Shown here: positions 38,099-47,187 of the stretch, piece after piece | Layout: each line of letters opens with the position of its first letter | Numbering within the stretch: the first letter of the stretch is position 1 | NCBI GenBank assembly: GCA_018715345.1 | Contig: DVLT01000046.1 | Location: 62,001 to 126,000 of the forward strand | DNA length: 64,000 nt | DNA from: Candidatus Onthocola gallistercoris | GTDB taxonomy: Bacteria; Bacillota; Clostridia; Lachnospirales; Lachnospiraceae | Reading direction: 5' to 3' | Position numbers and translations under genes: made by a program | Notes under the pieces: model-generated | Database searches by the model: none | Seen by the model: the letters and a program-made list of their open reading frames with translations, nothing else | What the model was told of the DNA's origin: nothing

Positions 38099-38887
38099 AT
38101 GATACGTCTGATCGTTTCGGATCTGGATGGCACTTTACTGAAAAATGGCGCTCAGGTATTGCCGGAAGGGTTTATAGAACTGGTAAAAAAAGTGCGGGAA
38201 ATGGGCATTGGGTTTGCCGTGGCCAGCGGGCGCCAGTACCAGAATATAAGACGGCTGTTTGCCGGGGTGGAAGATGACATTTATTATATCGCGGAAAACG
38301 GCGCATACTGCCGCATGGGCGATCAAGTTATCTTCAGAGGCAATATTGAGGAAAAATTAGTACGAGAGATCATCGAGGAACTGAAAAAATATCCGGATCT
38401 GCTTTGTCTTATATCGAAAGAAGAATGTGCTTACATAGAAGGAAAGCGGGAAGATTTTATCGTATTGATCAAAGATGTGATCAAAAACGATATCAAAGTG
38501 GTGGAAGATCTGGAACAGGTGGAAGGTCCCTGCCTGAAGATCGCCGCATGTGATTTCAGCGGAAAGGATAAATATTTTCCCATGTTCCGGGACAAGTATA
38601 AAGACCGTATTCATGTGGTCACATCCGGCAATATGTGGTTCGACTTTGTTCCTTCGGGAGTAAATAAAGGGATCGGTCTGGAAAAAATGTTGGAAGTGTT
38701 GGGTATGACTGCGGATGAGTGCATGGCTTTTGGAGATGAACGCAATGACTTGGAGCTGCTTGTGACAGCGGGTCGGAGTTATGCCATGGATACGGCCTCA
38801 GATGAGGTGAAAGCGGCTGCGGATCATGTGACAGGATCGGTCCAGGCGGTCATTGAACATGGTCTGGAAAATGATTTTTTATTCTGA
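38099..38887 (+). CDS. HAD-superfamily phosphatase (Cof-type, HAD-IIB)
   Basis: 262 residues, normal for the family. Motif I is SDLDGTLLKNG, with the nucleophile Asp near residue 8; motif II is in VASGRQY; a basic residue lies in the VNKGIGLEKM helix; motif IV is AFGDERNDLELL. These cytosolic enzymes remove phosphate from sugar phosphates or flavin nucleotides; the substrate cannot be read from sequence. ATG 38099 is selected because the family begins with MIRLIVSDLDG and AGGAG lies just upstream; the open frame extends further without support. It follows the glgB terminator and precedes a broken DeoR gene, so a joint sugar-phosphate role is possible. Confidence 0.9.
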   Translation: MIRLIVSDLDGTLLKNGAQVLPEGFIELVKKVREMGIGFAVASGRQYQNIRRLFAGVEDDIYYIAENGAYCRMGDQVIFRGNIEEKLVREIIEELKKYPDLLCLISKEECAYIEGKREDFIVLIKDVIKNDIKVVEDLEQVEGPCLKIAACDFSGKDKYFPMFRDKYKDRIHVVTSGNMWFDFVPSGVNKGIGLEKMLEVLGMTADECMAFGDERNDLELLVTAGRSYAMDTASDEVKAAADHVTGSVQAVIEHGLENDFLF

Positions 38888-38930
38888 AAATTTCACAAAA
38901 AGCAAAATATAATGGGATGAGATGATATAT

Positions 38931-39585
38931 ATGCTGAACGAACGGCAAAAAGAGATAGTTAAATATTTGTCGGAGGAAAAACGGGATAAAGTGGAAAATC
39001 TTGCGGAACGATTTAAAGTATCCATAGAGACGATCCGGCGAGACCTGATCATATTGGAGAAGGAGTCTTATATACGTCGGATCCACGGCGGAGCTGTTTA
39101 TGGTAATCTGAGGGGACAGGAGCTGGTCTATGAGGAGCGTTCAGAAAGAAATTTCAGTGAGAAGCGGGGCATTGCCCGGCTGGCGGCAGATTATACCAGT
39201 GATGGCGGAAAATGATACCTGTCAGGTCTATCTGACCGGAGGGCTTCTGAGAAAGAACGGCCATTCTTTATCCGGGACAAATGCAGGCAGCTTTGCTTCC
39301 GGTTTTCGAGTGGATAAAACGGTTTTGAGCATCGGAGGTATTTCGGTGGATCAGGGAGTGACGGAATATCATGTGGAGGAATCTGCACTGCTCCGAAAGT
39401 TTATCGACATATCCAGCAAAAAGATCGTTCTGTGCGACTACAGTAAATTCGGCGAAGTGGCGTTGAACCATATCTGTCCAGTCAATGTGCCGGATGCGGT
39501 GTTTACCGATTGGAGGGCGCCGATGAAGGAGGTTTTGGGCCTTCGGGCAAAAGGTGTGAAAGTCTATATGGCTGAGCAACGATGA
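38931..39585 (+). pseudogene. DeoR family regulator, internal deletion with frameshift
   Basis: The first frame (38931-39215) encodes a normal DeoR helix-turn-helix (VENLAERFKVSIETIRRDL) up to GIARLAADYTSDGG and then stops. The rest of the sensor domain continues in another frame from about 39200 to 39585 (ENDTCQVYLTGGLLRKNG, VDKTVLSIGGIS, VLCDYSKFGEVA). Between the two the segment that normally holds the DSGTT phosphosugar loop and the VVTNS strand is missing, about 45-50 residues. So this is one gene that lost an internal piece and its frame, not two genes. It stands just upstream of the glycerol-3-phosphate-type oxidoreductases, which it presumably once controlled. A truncated DNA-binding peptide of about 95 residues could still be made. 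Confidence 0.85.
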
Positions 39586-39723
39586 CAAGAAATTAACGAA
39601 AAAATGTAGCCGATGGAGAGGATCAACGGTAAACGGATGCCTGTTAAAAGATTAACTTGTGGATTTTTTGTGGAATAGAGTTAAAAATTCCAACGATAAT
39701 AAATAAAACATATAAATTTTCTA

Positions 39724-39764
39724 AAAATAGACTGCAATTTTGAATGATTGACAGTCTATTTTTT
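39724..39764 (+). terminator. Terminator after the broken deoR
   Basis: AAAATAGACTG (39724-39734) pairs perfectly with CAGTCTATTTT (39752-39762), followed by TT. Its right half carries the -35 box of the next promoter. The rest of the gap 39586-39838 holds no gene. Confidence 0.8.
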
Positions 39765-39776
39765 CTGTGCTATTTT
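39748..39776 (+). promoter_or_regulatory. Promoter of the FAD oxidoreductase operon
   Basis: A perfect TTGACA (39748-39753), a 17-base spacer, and TATTTT (39771-39776) with TGC before it (extended -10). The -35 box lies inside the terminator stem. Confidence 0.7.
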
Positions 39777-39838
39777 ATGGATGTGCACAATGTAAACGAC
39801 AAATGATCCGGATACAATAAAGGGAAGGAGACCATATT

Positions 39839-41278
39839 ATGCAGACCTATCAAACGGATGTGGTTGTCATTGGCGCCGGGGCGATCGGCAGTGCCATTGC
39901 CCGGGAGTTATCCAAATATGATGTGGATGTGATGTTGATAGAGAAAAACGAGGACGTGGGCGGCGATGCATCAAAAAGCAACAGCGCAACGATCGTTTCC
40001 GGATACGATGCACCCAATGGGTCATTGGAAGCAAAACTTTCGGTAGCCTCCAATGCCATGTTCGATCAGGTGACAAAGGAGCTGGATGTTCATTTCAGAC
40101 GGATCGGAGCCATTCAGGTGGCATTTACAGATGAAGATGTGAAGGTACTGGAAGCCAACAAGAAAAAGGCGATCGCCAATGGCGTATTTGATGTGGAGAT
40201 CCTCTCCGGAGAAAAAGTCCGGGAGATGGAACCCATGCTGTCAAAGGATATCAAAGCCGGACTTTTGATCCCTAAAGAAAGCCTGGTGGATGTATTTGAA
40301 TATATGACAGCCTTAGTGGAGAACGCAGTGGACAATGGTGTTCGGCTGATGACCTCCACAAAAGCTTTGGAGATCCGAAAGGATGGCGGAAAAGTCCGCT
40401 CTGTCCTGACAGATAAAGGAGAAATATTTGCCGAGTATGTCATCAATGCGGCGGCGCTTTACTGTGACGAACTGGCGGAAACAGTGGGAAAATGCTATTT
40501 TCGGAATTATCCGCGGAAAGGGGAGTTCTTCGTTTTAGACAAACAGCTGCCCTACGCACCGGATCATATCATCGTTCCCATACCAACGCCCCTCACCCGT
40601 GGCAAGCTGGTCACACCCAGCATTGAAGGGAACCTTTTGATCGGCCCTACAGCGGTCAATCAGGAGGATAAAGAGGATAAATCCACGACCAAAGAAGGGT
40701 TGGACAGTATTCTCCATGACATACGTAAGATGCTTCCACAGGTGGATCCGAGAGATTCGGTTACCCAGTTTGCCGGACTGAGACCGGCCAGGGATCCGGC
40801 GGAATGGTCCATAAAAGCCTTTGATGACTTGAAAGGTTATATTGAAGTCAACGGTATCACTCAAGGTGTCAGCGTTTCTTTGGCCACCGGCGTATATGTG
40901 CGGGAACTTTTGGAAGAACAAGGACTTAAGCTGAAACGAAAAGATGATTATAACCCATACAGAAAATCCATTAAAAAGTTCAGGGAATGTTCTGAAGAAG
41001 AGCAGGAAGCGCTGGTAAAACAGGACAGACGCTATGGAAACATCATCTGTCGGTGCGAGACAGTGACCGAAGCGGAAATCGTGGAGGCTATCCGAAGAGG
41101 CGCCCATTCGGTGGATGCCATCAAACGGCGGTTGAGAGCCGGGATGGGAAGATGCCAAGGCGGATTCTGCGGCCCGAGAGTGGTGGAAATACTGTCCAGA
41201 GAACTGGGCATACAGCCTGAGCAAGTGTGCAAAAATGAAAAAGGATCTGAGATGTTGACAGGTAAAAACAAACCCTGA
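39839..41278 (+). CDS. FAD-dependent glycerol-3-phosphate dehydrogenase-type oxidoreductase with [2Fe-2S] domain
   Basis: 479 residues. An N-terminal FAD-binding GAGAIGSAIARELSKYDV motif and DAO fold (to about residue 370, with QFAGLRPARDP) are followed by a BFD-like [2Fe-2S] domain (about 400-455). The domain's four cysteines lie in ICRCETVTEAEI and MGRCQGGFCGPRV. This GlpA-type architecture oxidises glycerol 3-phosphate or a similar hydroxy acid in anaerobes, working with an NAD(FAD) partner such as the next gene. In related Clostridia the partner is followed by a DUF1667 protein, which is missing here. Start ATG 39839 has GGAAGGAG upstream. A relative acting on 2-hydroxyglutarate is an alternative. 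Confidence 0.85.
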   Translation: MQTYQTDVVVIGAGAIGSAIARELSKYDVDVMLIEKNEDVGGDASKSNSATIVSGYDAPNGSLEAKLSVASNAMFDQVTKELDVHFRRIGAIQVAFTDEDVKVLEANKKKAIANGVFDVEILSGEKVREMEPMLSKDIKAGLLIPKESLVDVFEYMTALVENAVDNGVRLMTSTKALEIRKDGGKVRSVLTDKGEIFAEYVINAAALYCDELAETVGKCYFRNYPRKGEFFVLDKQLPYAPDHIIVPIPTPLTRGKLVTPSIEGNLLIGPTAVNQEDKEDKSTTKEGLDSILHDIRKMLPQVDPRDSVTQFAGLRPARDPAEWSIKAFDDLKGYIEVNGITQGVSVSLATGVYVRELLEEQGLKLKRKDDYNPYRKSIKKFRECSEEEQEALVKQDRRYGNIICRCETVTEAEIVEAIRRGAHSVDAIKRRLRAGMGRCQGGFCGPRVVEILSRELGIQPEQVCKNEKGSEMLTGKNKP

Positions 41279-41294
41279 GGAAGTGAGGAAAACA

Positions 41295-42878
41295 ATGAAC
41301 GAATATACATACGACATAGTTGTCATCGGCGGCGGCCCGGCAGGCCTGGCAGCTGCACTTTCCGCAAAGCGTACCGGACAGGGGAAAGTAGCCATCATCG
41401 AAAGGGATTTTCGCCTGGGTGGCATCCTGGAACAGTGTATCCATACCGGTTTCGGCCTGAAATATTTCGGTGAAGAATTGGCAGGCCCCCAATATGCTTA
41501 TAAATTTATCGAACAAGTGGAAAAAGAAAACATTGATGTTTATCTGAATACGATGGTGCTCCGGATCGACAAGGATCCGCTGGAAGTATATGCGGTCAGT
41601 TCCGAGCGGGGAACATGCTATTTTAAGGCAGGCGCAGTGATACTGGCCATGGGATGCCGGGAAAAGACCCGGGCGGCCATATCCCTTCCAGGATCCCGGC
41701 CGGCAGGCGTCTATACGGCAGGGACGGCCCAGAGGTTTGCCAACATCCAGAACTATCTGGTGGGTAAGGAAATCGTCATCCTTGGTTCCGGCGATATTGG
41801 AATGATCATGGCCAGACGGATGACACTGGAAGGCTGTCACGTCAAAGCAGTCGTGGAGATCATGCCTTATCTGGCAGGACTGACTCGAAACCGGGTACAA
41901 TGTCTGGACGATTTTGGCATACCCCTTTATCTGAGCCATACGATCACAGAGATCAAAGGAAAACGCCGGGTGGAGAGTGTGATGGTAGCCCAGGTGGATG
42001 AAAAGCGTCAGCCAAAACCGGAAACGGCTTTTGAGATCCCCTGTGATACGCTTCTTTTATCCGTGGGTCTCATACCGGAAAATGAAGTTTCAAAAAGCTG
42101 CGGCGTGGTCCTTGACAAAGTGACCGGAGGCCCCATTGTCAACCATATGATGGAGACAAGCGTGCCAGGTATCTTTGCATGCGGCAATGTGGTACATGTC
42201 AATGACTTGGTGGACAATGTGTCCCGTGAAAGTGAACTGGCCGGTGAATACGCAGCGAAAAAGGCCATGTCTCAGACGCTCTTCCAGGGGTTTGACGCCC
42301 TGTTCCATGCATCGGAGTGTTATATCAACAATGCCCATGAAAACAGGCTGGTGGATGTATATGCAGAGGAAGCCATCACCACCGTGGCAAAATGGCTCCC
42401 AAAGGTATTTGAGGATGGAAAAAACCTGGAAGCCCGGGTACATATGGCTTACGCCGCCGACATATTATGCGGTTATACCCAGTCTTTGATCGGCACCACT
42501 TCCCATCATATCACCGGGCAGACCATTGGCGGCTTCTTCCCCAGCTTCCCCCATGGGGCCACCCTGATCGTTATGGCCCTGGCATATTATAAAAAGGTAT
42601 ATACCCATGTGCCGGAAGTGTTTGAATGCATGGGACGCTTTATGGGAGAAGAACCGGTGGAAGGGGATCCGGGACGTTCTTTTATCAATGGCTTGGAAAA
42701 ATTGCTGAAGATCACAGGAATGGATCAGCTTAAAATGTCCGACTACGGTGTGGAAGAAGAAGATCTTAAAAAAATCGCCAATATGACAGTTTACAATACG
42801 GGCATCGAGGATATCGATCTCCAATATCAGCTGACAGCAGAAGACATTTATGACATATTGAAAGACTCCTATAAATAA
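41295..42878 (+). CDS. Chimera: FAD/NAD oxidoreductase fused to C-terminal half of iron alcohol dehydrogenase
   Basis: 527 residues in one open frame. Residues 1 to about 323 are a pyridine-nucleotide-disulfide oxidoreductase-type partner of the previous gene: IGGGPAGLAAALSAKRTG, MGCREKTRAAI, VILGSGDIGMIMARR and IFACGNVVHVNDLVDNVS. From about residue 325 the sequence becomes the helical C-terminal domain of an iron-containing alcohol dehydrogenase: QGFDALFHASECYINN, LPKVFEDGKNLEARVHMAYA, and GGFFPSFPHGATL, with metal-binding histidines. The NAD-binding N-terminal half of that dehydrogenase is absent, as is the usual C-terminal end of the flavoprotein. The simplest explanation is a deletion that joined two genes in frame near 42264-42280 and removed whatever lay between. 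Whether the product is made and useful is unknown. Confidence 0.8.
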   Translation: MNEYTYDIVVIGGGPAGLAAALSAKRTGQGKVAIIERDFRLGGILEQCIHTGFGLKYFGEELAGPQYAYKFIEQVEKENIDVYLNTMVLRIDKDPLEVYAVSSERGTCYFKAGAVILAMGCREKTRAAISLPGSRPAGVYTAGTAQRFANIQNYLVGKEIVILGSGDIGMIMARRMTLEGCHVKAVVEIMPYLAGLTRNRVQCLDDFGIPLYLSHTITEIKGKRRVESVMVAQVDEKRQPKPETAFEIPCDTLLLSVGLIPENEVSKSCGVVLDKVTGGPIVNHMMETSVPGIFACGNVVHVNDLVDNVSRESELAGEYAAKKAMSQTLFQGFDALFHASECYINNAHENRLVDVYAEEAITTVAKWLPKVFEDGKNLEARVHMAYAADILCGYTQSLIGTTSHHITGQTIGGFFPSFPHGATLIVMALAYYKKVYTHVPEVFECMGRFMGEEPVEGDPGRSFINGLEKLLKITGMDQLKMSDYGVEEEDLKKIANMTVYNTGIEDIDLQYQLTAEDIYDILKDSYK

Positions 42879-42887
42879 ATATGATCA

Positions 42888-42936
42888 AACGAAAGAAGCG
42901 CTGCCTCCTTTATAGGGAAGCAACGCTTCTTTCGTT
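42888..42936. terminator. Convergent hairpin between the chimera and argH
   Basis: A perfect 13-bp outer stem, AACGAAAGAAGCG (42888-42900) with CGCTTCTTTCGTT (42924-42936), encloses an inner partial stem. T runs are modest on both sides. The convergent genes on each side make it a shared terminator. Confidence 0.7.
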
Positions 42937-43002
42937 ATGAGGATGGAAATATGAGTCTCGACCATTAATAGGGCCGACGATACATCCTTTCCATATATAC
43001 GG

Positions 43003-44388
43003 TCAGAGAGCCCCGGCATTTTTCAGATAGTCCTGATGGTTTTCCAGGACTTTTTCCATGGCTTCGCGTCCGGGCGCACCGATGGTATTGCGGGTGTTGA
43101 CACAGGTTTCCATGGAGATGGCGTCATAAATGTCCGCCTTAAACACCGGGCTGACTGCCTGGAACTCTTCCAGAGTCAGATCATCCAGCGCCTTATGATG
43201 TTCGATGCCGTAAAGGACCAACTGGCCGATGATACCGTGGGCGTCCCGGAAGGGCACCCCGTTCTTTACAAGATAGTCGGCAGCGTCTGTGGCATTGGTG
43301 AAACCGTGTTTGGCGCTGTTTTTCATGGCTTCTTTATTCACCTTCATCGTCTCCACCATACCGGTGAACAGGCGGATACAGCCTTTCGTCGTGTCGATGG
43401 CGTCAAAGGTCAGTTCCTTATCCTCCTGCATATCTTTGTTGTAGGCCAGAGGAAGAGCCTTCATGGTGGTCAGGATGGACATGAGCGCGCCGTAGACCCG
43501 GCCGGTCTTTCCTCGGATCAGTTCGGCGATATCCGGATTCTTTTTCTGGGGCATGATGCTGCTGCCGGTGGAATAGGCGTCGTCCAGTTCGATGAACTGA
43601 TATTCGTTGGTGTTCCAGATGATGATCTCCTCGGAGAAACGGCTCAGATGCATCATGATCGTGGACAGGGCGCTTAAAAGTTCGATGATGTAATCCCTGT
43701 CAGAAACAGAGTCCATACTGTTTAAAGTGGGGCCGTCAAATCCCAGCAGGCGGGCGGTCATCTCCCGGTCCAGAGGATAGGTGGTGCCTGCCAGTGCGCC
43801 GGCGCCCAGAGGACAGGTGTTCATACGTTTATAAATATCTGCCAGACGGGACCGGTCCCGTTTGAACATTTCAAAATAAGCGCCCACATGGTGGGCCAGT
43901 GTCAATGGCTGGGCCTTCTGCAGATGGGTAAAACCGGGCATATAGGTATCCAGATGCTTTTCCATGATCTTATACAGCACACGGAGAAGATCCAGAAGCA
44001 GCCCATCGCATTCGGTGATCTCATCCCGGATATAAAGTTTCATGTCCAGGGCCACCTGGTCATTGCGGCTCCGGCCGGTGTGGAGTTTTTTGCCGGTTTC
44101 GCCGGTGCGCTCGATCAGTATGGATTCCACAAAACTGTGGATATCTTCGTATTCCGGTGTGATCTCAAGGGTTCCGTCCTCGATCTCAGAGCGGATATGT
44201 TTCAGTTCAGTGATGATCACATCCCGCTCATCATCTGTTAAAATGCCCTGTGCAGCCAACATGGTCACATGTGCGATGCTTCCTTCGATATCCTGACGGA
44301 AAAATTTTTGGTCAAATCCAATGGATGCGTTAAAGTTATGTACAAGCTGATTCGTTTCCTTGGTAAAACGTCCGCCCCATAATTTCAT
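43003..44388 (-). CDS. argH: Argininosuccinate lyase
   Basis: 461 residues. It splits argininosuccinate into arginine and fumarate, the last step of arginine synthesis. It begins MKLWGGRFTKETNQLVHNFN. Conserved blocks include HTGRSRNDQVALD, FTHLQKAQPLTLAHH, and the fumarase/aspartase signature GSSIMPQKKNPD (about 280). ATG 44388 with AGAAGG upstream is chosen over longer frames. No argG lies next to it. It faces the chimera gene and is divergent from rpsO, sharing a compact promoter region. Confidence 0.95.
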   Translation of the reverse strand: MKLWGGRFTKETNQLVHNFNASIGFDQKFFRQDIEGSIAHVTMLAAQGILTDDERDVIITELKHIRSEIEDGTLEITPEYEDIHSFVESILIERTGETGKKLHTGRSRNDQVALDMKLYIRDEITECDGLLLDLLRVLYKIMEKHLDTYMPGFTHLQKAQPLTLAHHVGAYFEMFKRDRSRLADIYKRMNTCPLGAGALAGTTYPLDREMTARLLGFDGPTLNSMDSVSDRDYIIELLSALSTIMMHLSRFSEEIIIWNTNEYQFIELDDAYSTGSSIMPQKKNPDIAELIRGKTGRVYGALMSILTTMKALPLAYNKDMQEDKELTFDAIDTTKGCIRLFTGMVETMKVNKEAMKNSAKHGFTNATDAADYLVKNGVPFRDAHGIIGQLVLYGIEHHKALDDLTLEEFQAVSPVFKADIYDAISMETCVNTRNTIGAPGREAMEKVLENHQDYLKNAGAL

Positions 44389-44489
44389 ATCAGACAGCCT
44401 TCTTTCTATTAAAATAGGATTCACATGATAAAAGGGATACATATCCCGCAAGTGTGTATTAATGATACCGTTTTTTTGTACAGTTTGCA

Positions 44490-44517
44490 ATAATAAATTC
44501 ATTTTTACCGTTTACAA
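44490..44517 (-). promoter_or_regulatory. Possible argH promoter
   Basis: On the minus strand TTGTAA (44512-44517) and TATTAT (44490-44495) are 16 bases apart. It overlaps the -35 box of the rpsO promoter, so the two may compete. Confidence 0.45.
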
Positions 44518-44539
44518 CGGAAATTGGCTATGCTATAAT
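44511..44539 (+). promoter_or_regulatory. rpsO-pnp promoter
   Basis: TTTACA (44511-44516), a 17-base spacer, TATAAT (44534-44539) with TGC before it. The leader to rpsO is about 85 bases. Confidence 0.8.
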
Positions 44540-44629
44540 GTGACGGTATGAGTCAACCTGTGTTCAGATAACGGACACTCCAACCTTATCTTAGCACAAG
44601 GCATTTTAAATTACAGGAGGAATTATATC

Positions 44630-44896
44630 ATGATCACAACAGAGATGAAAAAAGAGATCATCGCAAAGTATGGCAAAACACCGGAAGATACCGGTTCACC
44701 GGAAGTGCAGATCGCCCTTCTTACAGCCCGTATTTCCGATCTGACAGAGCATCTGAAAGTACACAAGAAAGACCATCATTCCAGAAGAGGTCTTCTGAAG
44801 ATGGTTGGTCAGAGAAGAGGATTACTGGACTATCTTAAAAGAAAAGATATCGAAAGATACAGAGCTGTAATCGAAAAATTAGGTTTAAGAAAATAA
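44630..44896 (+). CDS. rpsO: 30S ribosomal protein S15
   Basis: 88 residues, exact family length. It binds 16S rRNA in the central domain of the small subunit. Motifs: [38 protein letters not shown] and [16 protein letters not shown] precedes the ATG. It sits upstream of pnp, as in many bacteria, with a weak hairpin between them. Confidence 0.98.
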   Translation: MITTEMKKEIIAKYGKTPEDTGSPEVQIALLTARISDLTEHLKVHKKDHHSRRGLLKMVGQRRGLLDYLKRKDIERYRAVIEKLGLRK

Positions 44897-44904
44897 TTTG
44901 AGAT

Positions 44905-44935
44905 GTGGGATGGCACTGTCATCCCACTCTTCATA
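44905..44935 (+). terminator. Partial terminator after rpsO
   Basis: GTGGGATG (44905-44912) pairs with CATCCCAC (44920-44927), followed by TCTTCATATCATT. The poor T run suggests read-through into pnp. Confidence 0.6.
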
Positions 44936-44948
44936 TCATTGTTTATTA

Positions 44949-45030
44949 TTTCACAGGATTTTATTCGAGACCACTGAAAAGCCGGCAGGCACTGCTGTTT
45001 TTTCAGTAGTTTCGGAAAATCCCTGTGAAA
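44949..45030 (+). promoter_or_regulatory. Long double-stranded leader upstream of pnp
   Basis: The ends TTTCACAGG (44949-44957) and CCTGTGAAA (45022-45030) pair perfectly, and ACTGAAAA (44973-44980) pairs with TTTTCAGT (45000-45007). An ATTTT/AAAAT segment lies between, and a small GC hairpin is at the tip. The result is an extended stem of about 30 bp with bulges. In Escherichia coli a pnp leader stem is cut by RNase III and PNPase represses itself through it; a similar role here is inferred. Confidence 0.6.
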
Positions 45031-45063
45031 ATAAATAGATTTATTTTTATAAGGAGAGTATTT

Positions 45064-47154
45064 ATGGCTAAAGAATTTAAAAGTTATTCTATGGATCTGG
45101 CTGGGCGTCTGCTGAGAGTGGATATCGGCAGAGTGGCTGCCCAGGCCAATGGCGCCGCATTTATGCACTATGGCGATACAGTTGTTCTTTCCACAGCGAC
45201 AGCTTCTGAAAAACCCCGGGAAGGCATCGACTTTTTCCCGCTGAGTGTGGAATATGAAGAGAAAATGTATGCTGTCGGTAAGATCCCGGGCGGCTTTAAC
45301 AAACGTGAAGGCAAGGCCAGCGAACATGCTGTGCTCACATCCCGTGTCATTGACCGTCCCATGCGGCCTCTGTTCCCGAAGGATTACAGAAATGACGTCA
45401 CATTGAACAACCTGGTCATGAGCGTGGATCCGGACTGCAGCCCGGAAGTGACAGCCATGCTTGGCTCCGCCATTGCCACATCCATTTCCGACATTCCTTT
45501 TGACGGCCCCATCGCCGCAACCCAGGTGGGCCTGATCGATGGCGAGTTTGTTTTCAATCCGACAACGGATCAGAAGAATGTGTCCGATCTGTCTTTGACA
45601 GTAGCGTCCACGAGAGACAAAGTGATCATGATCGAGGCAGGCGCCAATGAAGTGCCGGAAGATAAGATGATCGAAGCCATCTTTGCCGCCCATGAACTGA
45701 ACCAGAAGATCATCAAGTTCATTGATGTGATCGTGGCAGAGTGCGGCAAGGAAAAACACAGCTATGAAAGCTGCAGCGTTCCGGAAGAAGTGATGGAAGC
45801 CATCAAAGCGATCATAACACCGGAGCAGATGGAAGAAGCCGTATTCACAGATGAAAAACAGGTAAGAGAAGAAAATATCCGTCAGATCAAGGAAAAACTG
45901 GCAGAAGCTTTTGCGGATAATGAAGAATGGCTGGGCTATATCGACGATGCGGTATACCAGTATCAGAAAAAGACTGTCCGCAAGATGATCCTGAAAGATC
46001 ATAAACGTCCGGATGGCCGTGCCATCAATGAGATCCGTCCGCTGGCCGCGGAAGTAGATCTGATCCCGAGGGTTCACGGATCCGCCATGTTCACAAGAGG
46101 ACAGACCCAGATCTGTACAGTGACCACATTGGCGCCTTTGTCAGACGCCCAGCGGATCGACGGCCTGGATCTGACTGAGACATCCAAGAGATATATGCAT
46201 CATTACAATTTCCCGTCCTACTCTGTCGGTGAGACAAAACCGTCCAGAGGACCGGGACGCCGGGAAATCGGTCACGGCGCTCTGGCAGAAAGAGCCCTGG
46301 TGCCGGTACTGCCTTCCGAGGAAGAATTCCCCTATGCCATCCGTACCGTGTCCGAGACATTCGAGTCCAACGGATCCACGTCTCAGGCAAGTATCTGTGC
46401 GTCCACCATGTCCTTGATGGCAGCGGGCGTACCGATCAAAAAGCAGGTGGCCGGCATTTCCGCAGGATTGGTGACCGGAGAAACCGATGACGACTACATC
46501 GTACTGACAGATATCCAGGGGCTGGAGGACTTCTTTGGCGATATGGACTTTAAAGTTGCCGGAACCCATGACGGTATCACAGCGATCCAGATGGATATCA
46601 AGATCCATGGTCTGACCCGGCCGATCATCGAGGAAGCGATCCGCCGGACAAAAGAGGCCAGAGAATATATCATCAATGAGATCATGACTCCGGCCATCGC
46701 AGAGCCGAGAAAAGAAGTGGGCGAATATGCTCCCAAGATCACTCAGATCATGATCGATCCCCAGAAGATCGGTGATGTGGTCGGTCCGAAGGGCAAGATC
46801 ATCAACCAGATCATCGAGGAAACAGATGTGAAGATCGATATCAATGACGACGGCGCGGTATCCGTATGCGGACTGGATCAGAAGAACATCGACAAAGCGA
46901 TCGATATGATCCAGATGATCGTTTCTGAGTTTGAGGCCGGAAAGATCTATACCGGTAAAGTTGTCAGCATCAAAGAATTTGGCGCTTTCCTGGAGTTTGC
47001 GCCGGGTAAAGAAGGTATGGTCCATATATCCAAACTGGACAAACACAGAGTCAACCGGGTGGAAGATGTACTTACCCTTGGTGATGTGATCAAGGTGAAA
47101 TGTCTTGGTAAGGATAAGATGGGACGGATCAGTTTCAGCAAAAAAGACGCATGA
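45064..47154 (+). CDS. pnp: Polyribonucleotide nucleotidyltransferase (PNPase)
   Basis: 696 residues. It degrades RNA 3' to 5' with phosphate. Two RNase PH domains are visible: the first with GDTVVLSTATAS and FPLSVEYEEKMYA, the second with RGQTQICTVTTLA, RREIGHGALAERAL and SNGSTSQASICA. A KH domain (about 566-625, IGDVVGPKGKIINQIIEE) and an S1 domain (about 628-696, GKVVSIKEFGAFLEFAPGKE) follow. ATG 45064 with AAGGAG is used; the open frame upstream has no site. It follows rpsO and a structured leader. Confidence 0.97.
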   Translation: MAKEFKSYSMDLAGRLLRVDIGRVAAQANGAAFMHYGDTVVLSTATASEKPREGIDFFPLSVEYEEKMYAVGKIPGGFNKREGKASEHAVLTSRVIDRPMRPLFPKDYRNDVTLNNLVMSVDPDCSPEVTAMLGSAIATSISDIPFDGPIAATQVGLIDGEFVFNPTTDQKNVSDLSLTVASTRDKVIMIEAGANEVPEDKMIEAIFAAHELNQKIIKFIDVIVAECGKEKHSYESCSVPEEVMEAIKAIITPEQMEEAVFTDEKQVREENIRQIKEKLAEAFADNEEWLGYIDDAVYQYQKKTVRKMILKDHKRPDGRAINEIRPLAAEVDLIPRVHGSAMFTRGQTQICTVTTLAPLSDAQRIDGLDLTETSKRYMHHYNFPSYSVGETKPSRGPGRREIGHGALAERALVPVLPSEEEFPYAIRTVSETFESNGSTSQASICASTMSLMAAGVPIKKQVAGISAGLVTGETDDDYIVLTDIQGLEDFFGDMDFKVAGTHDGITAIQMDIKIHGLTRPIIEEAIRRTKEAREYIINEIMTPAIAEPRKEVGEYAPKITQIMIDPQKIGDVVGPKGKIINQIIEETDVKIDINDDGAVSVCGLDQKNIDKAIDMIQMIVSEFEAGKIYTGKVVSIKEFGAFLEFAPGKEGMVHISKLDKHRVNRVEDVLTLGDVIKVKCLGKDKMGRISFSKKDA

Positions 47155-47187
47155 TGATCCGACAGAATTGATGGATATATAAACGTC

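Noticed and set aside
39130-39585. Separate gene for a small unknown protein
   Set aside because: Its sequence is the C-terminal half of a DeoR sensor domain continuing the gene that starts at 38931, so it is part of the same broken gene.
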